Translations under genes and position numbers: made by a program
The notes under the pieces: model-generated
Seen by the model: only the letters and a program-made list of their open reading frames with translations
What the model was told of the DNA's origin: nothing
The model's database searches: none
Shown here: positions 52,924-62,039 of the stretch, piece after piece
Numbering within the stretch: position 1 is the stretch's first letter
Layout of the letters: every line of letters begins with the position of its first letter
Source: Thermoplasmata archaeon
Lineage (GTDB): Archaea > Thermoplasmatota > Thermoplasmata > Methanomassiliicoccales > Methanomethylophilaceae
Direction of reading: 5' to 3'
DNA length: 64,000 nt
Assembly (NCBI GenBank): GCA_015063235.1
Contig: SUSW01000018.1
Location: 1 to 64,000 of the forward strand

Positions 52924-53257
52924 GATCCTTCCAGGGCAGCATGGGTATCACGTCTATGGCAGGCTCCTCGTAAGGATGTTCTCTGGCGATCACCGATACC
53001 ACGGATTCCAGATCCTACAATCTGACCGCGAACTCGAGTCTGATCTCATCGGCAACGGATATCTCGCCGATCCTGCCGTCATACGGATCCGCGCCCTCGA
53101 GAGGCCTCCAGGTCCCTTTCACACGCCAGTAGGAGAACGTACGGTCGTATTTCGGATAGACCGGACTCATAGAACCGTTGATGGCATCCATCAAACGCTC
53201 CAGGAATTCTTCGGGGACGTTGACCCCGACCTTGTAGACTTCAGCGGGTTGCGTCAT
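52901..53257 (-). CDS. YqfO/CutA-like (COG3323) protein with in-frame TAG at codon 81
   Basis: The track stops at 53015, but the frame continues past a single TAG (53015-53017) to TGA at 52901, giving 118 codons. Both sides belong to one family: YKVGVNVPEEFLERLMDAI, GTWRPLEGADPYDGRIGEI and EIRLEFAV before the TAG, and LESVVSVIAREHPYEEPAID after it. HPYEEPA is the family's hallmark. Alignment to the family consensus needs no gap; the TAG takes the place of a Glu/Lys-type surface residue. In a genome that avoids TAG as stop this suggests pyrrolysine insertion, though a nonsense mutation is possible. Start ATG 53257 overlaps the end of the PHP gene by 17 bp. Cellular role of the family is unclear (NIF3-associated). 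Confidence 0.75.
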
Positions 53258-54185
53258 ATTCAGCTATGATCCTCTCGACCTCTGCCATGCGCTCCGGTAT
53301 CTTCCTGTCATACTTCCTTGCCCCAATCGCAAGATATTGGGTGCTGAGGACGGTTGCCAGCCCGCTCATCCATGGCGTAGCATAGGCCAGTGCGGCAAAT
53401 ATGCCTGTAACTTTCTTGAGGTCGTTAACACTCAGGATCTTCTCGATGAGATGATCGTTCTCCACCGGTTCGAGCTTACCGCGGAGGGCCTTGTACATCA
53501 GTTTGGCCCCTCCGAGTGCGACCTCGACGCTCCATTGGACCTGTCCGAGAACTGGTGCAGGTACACCTGCGGCCTTCGTGGTCCTGTTCAGAATTGATTT
53601 CCTGAGATCCTCGGCAGTTGTTCCCTCGAACTCGGTCCAGTTGTATCCCGATGTGTATACCGAATGCGCATCGGATCCGGACATCTCGGCCCATCTCCCG
53701 GGATACCTATCCATCACCAGCTTGGCGAACTTGTTGGAATACTTGTCGGGATGGCCTCCGTTAATAGTCTCGAAACCGTCTATATCCAATGTGAGGATCT
53801 GTTCCTTTAGACCGAAGACGTGATAGCTGAACGGATGGGGTGCGATGACGAGACCGTCCTGCGAACGTATGATGTCGATAGTCTCCTCAATTGGCAGATT
53901 ATCAGGTACCCTCTCGTTCAGGAACAGTCCGATGACCTCTCCGTCAGCGGTGGTGACCTCCTCCCCTACGATGACTTCGATGTCGTCGTACTTCTTCGCG
54001 TATTCCTGTGCAATGAATGCGGCGCAAGTCTCGTCGTGATCCGTGATGGCGATCACATCCATCCCGTTCTTCCTTCCCTTCTCGACCTGCATGGCAGGCG
54101 AGCATACCGACTCAGGGAACTTCATTACCCCGAGCCTGCTGAATCCTGAATACTGAGTGTGCAGATGTGTGTCCGCTTTTCCCAT
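53241..54185 (-). CDS. PHP-domain phosphoesterase-like protein
   Basis: 314 residues. PHP metal-site motifs: ADTHLHTQYS (first HxH), DVIAITDHDET, IVGEEVTT, IAPHPFSY and SGSDAHS. The domain hydrolyses phosphoesters with a trinuclear metal centre; related to TrpH/YciV-type RNase/nucleotide phosphatases. The C-terminal 100 residues are helical (VALGGAKLMYKALRG, IFAALAYATPWMSGLATVLS) and may touch the membrane. Start 54185 has GGGGGG-TAAAC before it. Overlaps the COG3323 gene and lies 22 nt after the ABCE1 gene. Confidence 0.83.
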   Translation of the reverse strand: MGKADTHLHTQYSGFSRLGVMKFPESVCSPAMQVEKGRKNGMDVIAITDHDETCAAFIAQEYAKKYDDIEVIVGEEVTTADGEVIGLFLNERVPDNLPIEETIDIIRSQDGLVIAPHPFSYHVFGLKEQILTLDIDGFETINGGHPDKYSNKFAKLVMDRYPGRWAEMSGSDAHSVYTSGYNWTEFEGTTAEDLRKSILNRTTKAAGVPAPVLGQVQWSVEVALGGAKLMYKALRGKLEPVENDHLIEKILSVNDLKKVTGIFAALAYATPWMSGLATVLSTQYLAIGARKYDRKIPERMAEVERIIAEYDATR

Positions 54186-54207
54186 GTTTACCCCCCTTTT
54201 CATTAAT

Positions 54208-55998
54208 TCATTGGTTCGTCTGCTGCAGCACATCCGAATAGTAGTATTCCCCTTTAGATTTCTGTTCCCTGTCCAGTCTGGACTCGGGTTTGTTGATCCT
54301 GGGACGGTGGGAATCCGCGTCCCTTCTGAATGTTATGTCCACTGCCTCGAGGAATCTATTCATTCCCTCGCGCATGTCGAACGGTCCGTCACCGACACCG
54401 TGGTGACCGGGATCCCCTCCGAACACCATCATGGAATCCGAGACCATGTCAAGGAAATAGATGTCGTGGTCGACGATCATTCCACTGCGTCCGGTCTTCT
54501 CCATCATCCTCCTGATGGTCTTCGCGGCGTTCATCCTCTGGTTCGAATCGAGATATGCCGAAGGCTCGTCAAAGAGATACATGTCCGCTTCCGTGGCGAG
54601 GCACATGGTTATGGCGACACGCTGAAGCTCTCCGCCCGAGAGGTTCTTCACCTGCTTGTCCATGAGGTGCTTGATGGCCAGAGGCTCCAATACCTCTCCC
54701 GTGAAGAAGCTGGTAGTGACCGTGTCGTAGTATTTCATGAACAGCAGATCCTGCACGGTCCCGTCGAAATCCGCTGAGATGTACTGCGGCTTGTATGCGA
54801 CCTTGACCTTGTTGTCCATCTCTCCTGAATCAGCCTCGATGGCACCGGCTAGCATCTTGACGAACGTCGTCTTTCCTGTCGCATTAGGTCCGACGATACC
54901 GACGGATTCTCCGATCTTCACGGCCCCTCCGGTGATGTCCAGTTTGAATTCGCCGAAGTCCTTCTTGAGGTTCCTGAACGATATGATGTCTGCAGTCTGC
55001 CAGTCCGCCCTGGGGGGTGATGCCTCGAACTCGATGGGCCTGTCCCTGAACCTGATGTTCTCCTCGGGAAGGTAACCGTCCAGATAGACATTGATGGCGG
55101 TCCTGACCTGCCTTGCCATGGTGAATACTCCGTATGCACCCTCTGTACCGTATACGACATTGACGTTATCCGCAAGGAAATCAAGGATGGCCAGATCGTG
55201 CTCGATGACCATTACCTGCTTCTCTGCGCTCAGAGCCTTGATGAGCCTGGCCATCTTGACCCTCTGATAAATGTCTAGATAGGATGTCGGCTCGTCAAAG
55301 AAATAGACGTCTGCATCCTTCATCATCGTGGCCGCCATGGCCAGACGCTGAAGCTCTCCTCCGGATAGCTTGGACAGTTCCCTGTCCAGGACCTCTGTGA
55401 GGTCGAACATCTCCGCGGCCTCGTCTATGGTCATGCGCTCCTGGACTTTGGAGAGCAGATCTCTGACGACTCCGTTGGATGCCTTGGGAAGAAGGTCGAC
55501 GTACTGGGGCTTGATCGCGGTCTTGATGTTGCCTTCGTAAACGTTCTTGAGGAACTCATGGAGCTCGGTACCCGCGAAGTGCTTCAGCACCTCTTCCTTG
55601 GACGGGGGGTTCTCATAGTTACCAAGGTTGGGAATCTCGGCTCCGGAGAGCATCTTGATGGCTGTCGACTTTCCGATACCGTTGGGTCCCAGGATACCTG
55701 TGACCAGGCCCTTCTTGGGAACGGGGAGCCTGTAAAGGCGGAAGCTGTTCTCGCCGTACTGATGGATCATCTGCTCCTTCAGCTCATCGGCGAGACCGAT
55801 GATCTTGATGGCATCGAACGAACATTTGTTCACACATATACCGCATCCCTGACATAATCCCTCGGAGATGACTGGCTTTCCCCTTTCGCCGAAGGTAACG
55901 CATTCCACACCTGTTCTGTTGAGTGGGCAGAACTTCTCACATTCGTGATTGCACTTCCTGTTCTGACATCTGTCCACTAGGACCGCTGCTATCCGCAT
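54208..55998 (-). CDS. Ribosome-recycling ATPase ABCE1 (RLI)
   Basis: 596 residues, the normal ABCE1 length. The N-terminal Fe-S domain has two clusters (CQNRKCNHECEKFCPLN, CQGCGICVNKCSFDAI). The two ABC domains each carry Walker A (GPNGIGKST, GPNATGKTT), signature LSGGELQR and Walker B (VYFFDEPTS, MYLFDEPSA), with the hinge between. It splits archaeal 70S ribosomes after termination together with aRF1/Pelota. An ATATTTATATTA promoter lies just upstream at about 56010-56025. Downstream PHP and COG3323 genes probably share the transcript. Confidence 0.96.
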   Translation of the reverse strand: MRIAAVLVDRCQNRKCNHECEKFCPLNRTGVECVTFGERGKPVISEGLCQGCGICVNKCSFDAIKIIGLADELKEQMIHQYGENSFRLYRLPVPKKGLVTGILGPNGIGKSTAIKMLSGAEIPNLGNYENPPSKEEVLKHFAGTELHEFLKNVYEGNIKTAIKPQYVDLLPKASNGVVRDLLSKVQERMTIDEAAEMFDLTEVLDRELSKLSGGELQRLAMAATMMKDADVYFFDEPTSYLDIYQRVKMARLIKALSAEKQVMVIEHDLAILDFLADNVNVVYGTEGAYGVFTMARQVRTAINVYLDGYLPEENIRFRDRPIEFEASPPRADWQTADIISFRNLKKDFGEFKLDITGGAVKIGESVGIVGPNATGKTTFVKMLAGAIEADSGEMDNKVKVAYKPQYISADFDGTVQDLLFMKYYDTVTTSFFTGEVLEPLAIKHLMDKQVKNLSGGELQRVAITMCLATEADMYLFDEPSAYLDSNQRMNAAKTIRRMMEKTGRSGMIVDHDIYFLDMVSDSMMVFGGDPGHHGVGDGPFDMREGMNRFLEAVDITFRRDADSHRPRINKPESRLDREQKSKGEYYYSDVLQQTNQ

Positions 55999-56244
55999 GG
56001 ATTGCCCGAATCTATGATAATATAAATATGGTGGTAGAGAAGGATAGTCCCGATGCGCAGCCGCATCTGGTGGAAAAAGTCAATGTGTCCGATTCTTTAC
56101 ATCAAATGTTCCAGATGATACATTATTTTGCGCCATGTTTATATATTTGTTTATATACCTACGAAATTCGCAACCAGAAAATAAATGGTCTGTGAAATTC
56201 AGAAATTCAGAGATTTATTATACAGAGCGGAGATGGAGAGTCTT

Positions 56245-57636
56245 ATGAGTGAGGGGACGGCCGGAGTGAAGGTACTTCTGGGTAACCAGAGGAAGGGTGT
56301 GCTCACTCTATCGATACCGATAGCCGTAGCCCTGTTCGTTCAGAACCTCAACAACATCGTTGACAGCTTCTGGGTAGCCGATCTGGGACAGAACCCCATG
56401 GCTGCGCTCGGTATCGTATATCCTGTCTACTGCATCCTCATCGGAGTCGGGAACGGACTCGGTATAGGGGTGTCTGCGGCCATCGCCCGTAACATTGGGA
56501 TGAAGAACCATGAGGATGCGAACGGTGTCGCTGCCCAGGCGCTGGTACTGACTCTGTTGATCTCAGCAGTCTTCACGGTAGTCTTGATGCTCACGGCGGA
56601 GCCCCTGATAATCCTGATGGGCGGAGGAGACATGGTGGACGAATGCCTCTCGTACGGGATACCGATCTACCTTGGTGCCTTCTTCATCATCCTGAGTGGA
56701 GTCATGTCCGGGATGCTGCGCGGGGAGGGAGCTGCCAGACGTTCCATGGCGATTCAAGTCGTCGGTGCTGGGATCAATATCATCCTTGATCCTGTGATGA
56801 TATTCTGGATGGATCTCGGGGTCGCCGGAGCAGCTTGGGCCACCGTCATCGCTTTCGTCATCTCGTCGCTGATGGCCTTCCACTGGTACTTCTGGAGCAG
56901 AGACATGTACGTACGCTTCGAGAAGAAGAACTTCAGGATTAACACACGCCTCATGAAGGAGATACTCAGCGTCGGCCTGCCCGAATCTGTGGAGCTGTCT
57001 GTGATGAACATTTTCAACATATTCCTCAACATGTTCGTCATCATGTGTGCTGGGAACGCCGGACTCGCCGTATACACCATGGTGTGGAGAATCGGCTATT
57101 TCGTAGTCATACCGGCTCAGGCTCTGGGAGGTGCCCTGGTGGCCGTATGCTCCGCAGAATACGGAATGAAGGAATTCGATATGATACGTGACGCTTACAG
57201 TTTCACGGCGAAACGTTCATTCATCTGGCTGGTGGGACTGTGCATACTATTCGCGATCGCGTCGGTACCTCTGGCGGACATATTCCTGCGTACCGAAGAC
57301 ATGGAGTTCATGAAGGATTCGATGATCCAATTCACCCTAACGATGGCACTGTTCATGCCTTTCTTCTCGATGGTGTTCGTCGGGTCCTCGCTGATGCAGG
57401 CGATCGAGAAGGCTGGGCAGGCGATGGTCAACACGCTGATTAGGAACATCATAATCACGGCGGCATACGCCGCGGTCGCGATGATCATCCACGGAGACCT
57501 TCTCGATATCGGTATCGCGCTCATCATCGTCGAAGGATTTGGCGGAATCGCGATGCTGCTGCATGGCAAAATCGTCCTAGAGAAGGTCGCCAGAGAGGAA
57601 ACTACCGCAGCTGCAGTACGATCTGGACTTGAGTAA
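56245..57636 (+). CDS. MATE-family efflux transporter
   Basis: 463 residues, 12 helices in two MatE halves (IPIAVALFVQNLNNIVDSFWVA; VGLPESVELSVMNIFNIFLN). Exports cationic drugs or metabolites with Na+ or H+; substrate unknown. Of the starts 56185, 56233 and 56245 I prefer 56245 because GGAGAG lies 6 nt upstream. A TTTATATATTTG box at about 56139-56150 is the promoter. Region 55999-56244 holds only the divergent promoters. It ends in TAA inside the left arm of the GTAACAC inverted repeat. Confidence 0.9.
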   Translation: MSEGTAGVKVLLGNQRKGVLTLSIPIAVALFVQNLNNIVDSFWVADLGQNPMAALGIVYPVYCILIGVGNGLGIGVSAAIARNIGMKNHEDANGVAAQALVLTLLISAVFTVVLMLTAEPLIILMGGGDMVDECLSYGIPIYLGAFFIILSGVMSGMLRGEGAARRSMAIQVVGAGINIILDPVMIFWMDLGVAGAAWATVIAFVISSLMAFHWYFWSRDMYVRFEKKNFRINTRLMKEILSVGLPESVELSVMNIFNIFLNMFVIMCAGNAGLAVYTMVWRIGYFVVIPAQALGGALVAVCSAEYGMKEFDMIRDAYSFTAKRSFIWLVGLCILFAIASVPLADIFLRTEDMEFMKDSMIQFTLTMALFMPFFSMVFVGSSLMQAIEKAGQAMVNTLIRNIIITAAYAAVAMIIHGDLLDIGIALIIVEGFGGIAMLLHGKIVLEKVAREETTAAAVRSGLE

Positions 57637-57660
57637 CACTTTTTACATATTCGTGTTACC
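57632..57660. repeat. GTAACAC...GTGTTAC inverted repeat upstream of metG
   Basis: GTAACAC (57633-57639) and GTGTTAC (57653-57659) with a 13-nt spacer, the same spacing as at 41029-41057. The right half ATTCGTGTTAC is shared exactly with that site. It ends about 30 bp before the metG TATA box (AACATTTATACC near 57690). Confidence 0.6.
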
Positions 57661-57731
57661 TAAAGTCCAATCGGTCCGACAGACCCTGGTAAACATTTAT
57701 ACCGCGTGCGTGATTGTGAGCCGGTTTCAAA

Positions 57732-59984
57732 ATGTCGAAGGTATGCATAAACATCGCTTGGCCGTACGCAAACGGTCCAATTCATCTCGGACACGTGGCA
57801 GGTTCGCTTCTGCCGCCAGACATATTCAGGAGATACAACCTCCTCCTCGGTAACGAGGTGCTCATGGTCGGAGGATCCGATCAGCACGGTACCCCCATCA
57901 CCATCTCCGCGGAGAAGAACGGTATGACTCCCGAGGCCTATGCCAATAAATACCACGAGATCAACAAGAAAGCGATCGAGGACCTGAACATACACTACTT
58001 CTTCAACAAGACCCACTGCCCCACCCACTTCGAGGTTACGCAGTGCATCTTCAACAGGCTGAAGGACAACGGCTACATCTATGTGAAGGAGACCGAGCAG
58101 TACTTCTGTCCTAAATGCAACCGCTTCCTCCCTGACAGGTACGTCGAGGGGATATGTCCGAAGTGCGGAGCGGAGAAATCCCGTTCGGACCAGTGCGACA
58201 GTTGCGGAACCACCTTCGAACCCGGAGACCTCAAGGAACCATACTGCACCCTGTGCGGCCAAACGCCCGAGATCAGACCTACCAAGCAGTTCTTCCTAAA
58301 ACTCAGCGCTTTCACCGACAGGCTCATCGACTACATCAAGGACAAGGACTACTGGAAATCCAATGTGAAATCCTTCACCCAGAACTGGCTTCAGGAAGAG
58401 GGCCTCACCGACAGGGCGATCACCAGGGACATGTCCTGGGGAGTGCCCATTCCAGTGGAAGGATGGGACGACAAGGTCATCTATGTCTGGTTCGAGGCCG
58501 TCATCGGCTACCTCTCGGCATCCATCGAATATTCCAGAATGATAGGCAAGCCCGATTACTGGAAGGAGTTCTGGAAGAATCCGGAGTGCAAGCACTACTA
58601 TTTCATCGGAAAGGACAACATACCTTTCCATTCCATCATCTGGCCCGCAATACTCATGGGGGTCGGCGGACTGGAACTGCCCTACGACATCCCCGCCAAC
58701 GAATACCTCATGATCGGCGGAGGAAAGCTCTCCAAGAGCCGCGGAGGGGCGATCGACATTCCCAGCGTGCTCCAGAAATACGATGCGGACGTCATCAGGT
58801 ACTACCTTTCGGCGGTCATGCCCGATACTCACGATTCTGAGTTCACATGGGAGGACTTCCAGACCAAGGTCAACACTGAACTCGTCGCCAACCTCGGAAA
58901 CTTCTTCCACAGGAGCCTGGACTTCTCGAAGAAGAACTTCGGGACCATCCCTGCGGGAGAAGCGGACCCTGAGGTCACAAAGGCCATCGAGGAGGCCCTC
59001 GCAGAGTACAAGGAATGCGTGGGACACTGCGACTTCAAGAAAGGACTGAAAGCAGTCATGAACCTCTCTTCCTTCGGAAACAAGTACTTCAACGACGCAG
59101 CACCCTGGAAACTCGTCAAGGAGGACAAGGACACCTGCGGAAACGTGATCTACAACGTGCTCAGGCTCGTCCAGGCACTCTCGATAATGGCATGGCCGTA
59201 CGTTCCTGCCGCATGTGAGAAGGTATGGGGATTCCTCGGCAACGAGGGAACCATCGAATCTGCAGGGATAGATGCCGTGCTCTCTCCTCTCAGGGCAGGA
59301 CAGCAGCTCAACGACTCCGTTCCCGTGTTCAAGAAGCTGGACATCCCCGAGTTGAAAGAGCCTAAGCAGGAGAAGAAGAAAGAGGAGGCACAGCCATCCA
59401 ACTTCACCGGACCCTTCGCTGACTTCAGGCGCCTCGATGTACGTGTAGGAACCATCGTCGCGGTCGACGACCATCCCGAAGCCGAGAAACTGTATGTGCT
59501 GAAGGTGGACCTCGGCGAAGAAGAGGGCCCCAGACAGCTGGTCACCAATATCAAATCCCTGTTCCCGAAGGATTACATGATGGGACGCAGACTCCTTGTG
59601 ATATCCAACCTCAAGAAGGCCAAGTTCCGCGGTGTGGAGTCCTACGGGATGCTCATGGCAGCGGACGACGAGAAGGTCGGAGGAAACCACCTTGCGCTGC
59701 TGAAACCGAACATCGATGTCCCCAACGGCACCAAGCTGAACTGCGGAATGGAGAACTCATCCTCAAGGATCGAGCTCAAGCACTTCGAAGCAGTTACCAT
59801 CAAAGCCTCCACCATTGTGGACGGCAAGTTCATGGGCAAGGACATCAAACTACCCCCCAACGCACCCAAATACGTCGTCGCGATAGTCGACGGGGATCAG
59901 GTCATACCGTTCGGGGACGGCAAGGACTGTGTGATCACCGTCGATGAAGGCTGCGGCATCCTCGACGGAGCCGACATAAGATGA
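57732..59984 (+). CDS. metG: Methionyl-tRNA synthetase with C-terminal tRNA-binding domain
   Basis: 750 residues. Class I synthetase: HIGH motif in PYANGPIHLGHVAG, KMSKS-like GKLSKSRGG near residue 335, and a zinc insertion with four Cys pairs (CPKCNRF, CPKCGAEK, CDSCGTTF, CTLCGQT). The anticodon-binding helical domain follows. A basic/acidic linker (KEPKQEKKKEEAQPS) leads to the EMAP/Arc1p-like OB domain (FADFRRLDVRVGTIVAVDD) from about residue 560, which gives non-specific tRNA binding and dimerisation. AAACATTTATACC supplies the promoter. The stop overlaps the next start (ATGA). Confidence 0.97.
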   Translation: MSKVCINIAWPYANGPIHLGHVAGSLLPPDIFRRYNLLLGNEVLMVGGSDQHGTPITISAEKNGMTPEAYANKYHEINKKAIEDLNIHYFFNKTHCPTHFEVTQCIFNRLKDNGYIYVKETEQYFCPKCNRFLPDRYVEGICPKCGAEKSRSDQCDSCGTTFEPGDLKEPYCTLCGQTPEIRPTKQFFLKLSAFTDRLIDYIKDKDYWKSNVKSFTQNWLQEEGLTDRAITRDMSWGVPIPVEGWDDKVIYVWFEAVIGYLSASIEYSRMIGKPDYWKEFWKNPECKHYYFIGKDNIPFHSIIWPAILMGVGGLELPYDIPANEYLMIGGGKLSKSRGGAIDIPSVLQKYDADVIRYYLSAVMPDTHDSEFTWEDFQTKVNTELVANLGNFFHRSLDFSKKNFGTIPAGEADPEVTKAIEEALAEYKECVGHCDFKKGLKAVMNLSSFGNKYFNDAAPWKLVKEDKDTCGNVIYNVLRLVQALSIMAWPYVPAACEKVWGFLGNEGTIESAGIDAVLSPLRAGQQLNDSVPVFKKLDIPELKEPKQEKKKEEAQPSNFTGPFADFRRLDVRVGTIVAVDDHPEAEKLYVLKVDLGEEEGPRQLVTNIKSLFPKDYMMGRRLLVISNLKKAKFRGVESYGMLMAADDEKVGGNHLALLKPNIDVPNGTKLNCGMENSSSRIELKHFEAVTIKASTIVDGKFMGKDIKLPPNAPKYVVAIVDGDQVIPFGDGKDCVITVDEGCGILDGADIR

Positions 59985-60637
59985 AAGCGGACCTGCATGT
60001 GCACACCATGTTCTCCAAAGACGGGAGGACTACACCGGAACAATTGCTCAAGAGAGCCGAAGAGCTGGGGATAGGGTGTATTGCAGTAACGGATCACAAC
60101 GAGTTCAAGGCATACGATCTGCTGAAGGACAACGGGAAGGTCATAATCATCCCAGCAGAGGAGGTCTCCTCGACAGAGGGACACATAGTCGCGCTGGGAA
60201 TCGACAGACGGATACCTCCGCGTAAGTCCATCCAGGAAACGATCGACCTCATCCACGAGGCCGGAGGATACGCATTCGCCGCCCACCCATACAGATGGTG
60301 GTCGGGGCTGGGTGAGAAGAACACCCTTGCATATGATTTCGACGGCACTGAGGCAAGGAACGCACGCTCCGTCCCTTCCGCGAACCGCAGATCGGAGGCA
60401 TTGGCGGCACGTATCGGCAAACCTATCACCGCAGGGTCCGATGCGCACAATGCACGCCATATAGGACGGGGATACGTCGAACTGCCTGATGACATCACCA
60501 CATGGCAGGAGGCGGTCCAGGCGATCATGGATAAACGCTGCACGGTCTCCAGCCACAGCCGCCACATAATAGGCACGCTGCATTACGGTTTCAAATCGAT
60601 CTTCCAATGGATGTTCCGCGGATTCCATAGAATGTGA
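59981..60637 (+). CDS. PHP-domain phosphoesterase-like protein, metG-coupled
   Basis: 218 residues. Full PHP site: KADLHVHTMFSKDG, CIAVTDHNEF, IPAEEVSS, AAHPYRWW, AGSDAHNARH and the terminal helix. A stand-alone TrpH-like phosphoesterase; substrate unknown. Its ATG overlaps the metG stop by 4 nt, so it is translated from the metG message. The C-terminus IFQWMFRGFHRM recurs as a remnant at 62339-62380 beyond the AAA_14 gene. Confidence 0.83.
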   Translation: MKADLHVHTMFSKDGRTTPEQLLKRAEELGIGCIAVTDHNEFKAYDLLKDNGKVIIIPAEEVSSTEGHIVALGIDRRIPPRKSIQETIDLIHEAGGYAFAAHPYRWWSGLGEKNTLAYDFDGTEARNARSVPSANRRSEALAARIGKPITAGSDAHNARHIGRGYVELPDDITTWQEAVQAIMDKRCTVSSHSRHIIGTLHYGFKSIFQWMFRGFHRM

Positions 60638-60715
60638 TAAATCGGTGTTCGGAATGGATCAGATCTACGCCAGAACTGCGGTCATACATGCGATTACGTA
60701 AGGGTCCAATCTCAA

Positions 60716-60760
60716 ATTAGTTTGAAATTCCGATAAAGATTAAATGATTTCCAAACTAAT
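60716..60760. repeat. ATTAGTTTGAAATT site and inverted partner at the 3' side of the AAA_14 gene
   Basis: ATTAGTTTGAAATT at 60716-60729 and the imperfect reverse complement TTCCAAACTAAT at about 60749-60760, ending at the stop codon of the AAA_14 gene. The same 14-mer appears on the other side of the gene. The remaining sequence 60638-60715 shows nothing recognisable. Confidence 0.7.
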
Positions 60761-61986
60761 CATGTCAAGATGAGGTCCACCTTCCCTTCCAGATAATCGA
60801 TGATGTTGTAATGTATGATGCCGTCGCGGGACATGTCCAGTCTGTCGAGGGACAGAACAAATTTGGGTGAATTGTCCCTAATCGGGGAGAACGCTCCGAA
60901 TTCCCTGTCTATCGTCTTCTCGTCGGCCAAGAGATATGTAACCTGGATGAAGCATTTCTTTCCGTCCTTTACGGCGATGAAGTCCACTTCGCTCCGGTAG
61001 GTCTCTCCGACATACACCTCGTAACCCCTGGAGATCAGCTCTTGATAAACCAGTGTCTCCAGGAAGAATGTGTCCCTGATGTCGATGGAATTGGTATTTA
61101 TGAACATCATTCCGTTGTCCAGGGCGTAGTATTTTGCTACCGAATCCATGATCTCTTTCCCGGCGATGTTGTATTTCTTCACTCCCTTGATCAGAAACGC
61201 CTTCTCCATCTTCTCCAAGTAGTTGTATACCGTCTGCAACGAGATGTATTTGTCCGATTTGTGGGCCTTGTTCAGATAATCCACAACGTTCTGCGCTGAG
61301 AACCTGGAGCCGCTGTTGGCCAACACGAACGATGCCACACGCCTCAGTTTCTCCAGGGTACGTTCGTTTCTCCTTCTGAGCAGATCTTTTCTGAGTATGG
61401 ATTCGAATAGGTCCTGGAGATATCCTCTCACTGCGCTCTCCGAAGGCTGTTGGAAACGTTGCGGATATCCCCCCATGCGGAGATAGTTGTAGAATGTACT
61501 CTCTTCCAAGGTCCTGCCGGTTAATTTCAGGTAATCCTTCGTCTCAGAATACGTGAAGGGCTGGATGAGGAACTCCTTGGTCCTTCCGACCAGAAGCGTG
61601 GATAGGTCACCTGACAGCAGTTCGCTGTTGCTTCCCGTGATGAAGATGGAGCAGTTGAATTTTGATTTGAAGGAAGCTATCGCCTTCTCGAAGTGCTTTA
61701 CGTGCTGGATCTCATCGAAGAACAGATAGTATCTTCCCTCGTCGATCCTCTCCTTCACATAGCTGTTGAGATCAGAAGCGTTCTTTATGAAATCGTAATC
61801 CATGTCCTCGAAATTAATCGAGATCTTGTGCTTATCGTCCGCTCTTATCTCGTTTTTTACTGCTTCGAGGATGACGGACTTCCCCGCACGTCTGGGTCCG
61901 ACAATAACCTTGACCGTATCCATCTCATAGTATGGTCTGATTCTATCCAGATATTTCTCGCGAATCAATAATTCCTCGAACGGCAT
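60760..61986 (-). CDS. AAA_14/DUF4143 ATPase
   Basis: 408 residues. N-terminal AAA ATPase with Walker A VGPRRAGKSV, Walker B YYLFFDEIQHV and sensor FITGSNSELLSG. A DUF4143 winged-helix segment (TVYNYLEKMEKAFLIKGVKKYN) follows, then a C-terminal PD-(D/E)XK-like domain (SEVDFIAVKDGKKCFIQVTY). This large archaeal and bacterial family is patchy, often mobile or present in many copies, and poorly characterised. The promoter region is the 14-bp inverted repeat at 61995-62039, suggesting self-regulation. ATG 61986. Confidence 0.85.
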   Translation of the reverse strand: MPFEELLIREKYLDRIRPYYEMDTVKVIVGPRRAGKSVILEAVKNEIRADDKHKISINFEDMDYDFIKNASDLNSYVKERIDEGRYYLFFDEIQHVKHFEKAIASFKSKFNCSIFITGSNSELLSGDLSTLLVGRTKEFLIQPFTYSETKDYLKLTGRTLEESTFYNYLRMGGYPQRFQQPSESAVRGYLQDLFESILRKDLLRRRNERTLEKLRRVASFVLANSGSRFSAQNVVDYLNKAHKSDKYISLQTVYNYLEKMEKAFLIKGVKKYNIAGKEIMDSVAKYYALDNGMMFINTNSIDIRDTFFLETLVYQELISRGYEVYVGETYRSEVDFIAVKDGKKCFIQVTYLLADEKTIDREFGAFSPIRDNSPKFVLSLDRLDMSRDGIIHYNIIDYLEGKVDLILT

Positions 61987-61994
61987 ACCTTATC

Positions 61995-62039
61995 ATTAGT
62001 TTGAAATTATTAAAAATTTTCTCGAAATTTCAAACTAAT
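61995..62039. promoter_or_regulatory. 14-bp inverted repeat in the AAA_14 promoter
   Basis: ATTAGTTTGAAATT (61995-62008) and its exact reverse complement AATTTCAAACTAAT (62026-62039) flank an AT-rich core ATTAAAAATTTT that can serve as TATA box. Same 14-mer as at 60716-60729. Confidence 0.7.

Noticed and set aside
58296-59690. 464-aa minus-strand ORF
   Set aside because: Antisense shadow of metG; codon bias with few stop codons in this frame explains its length.
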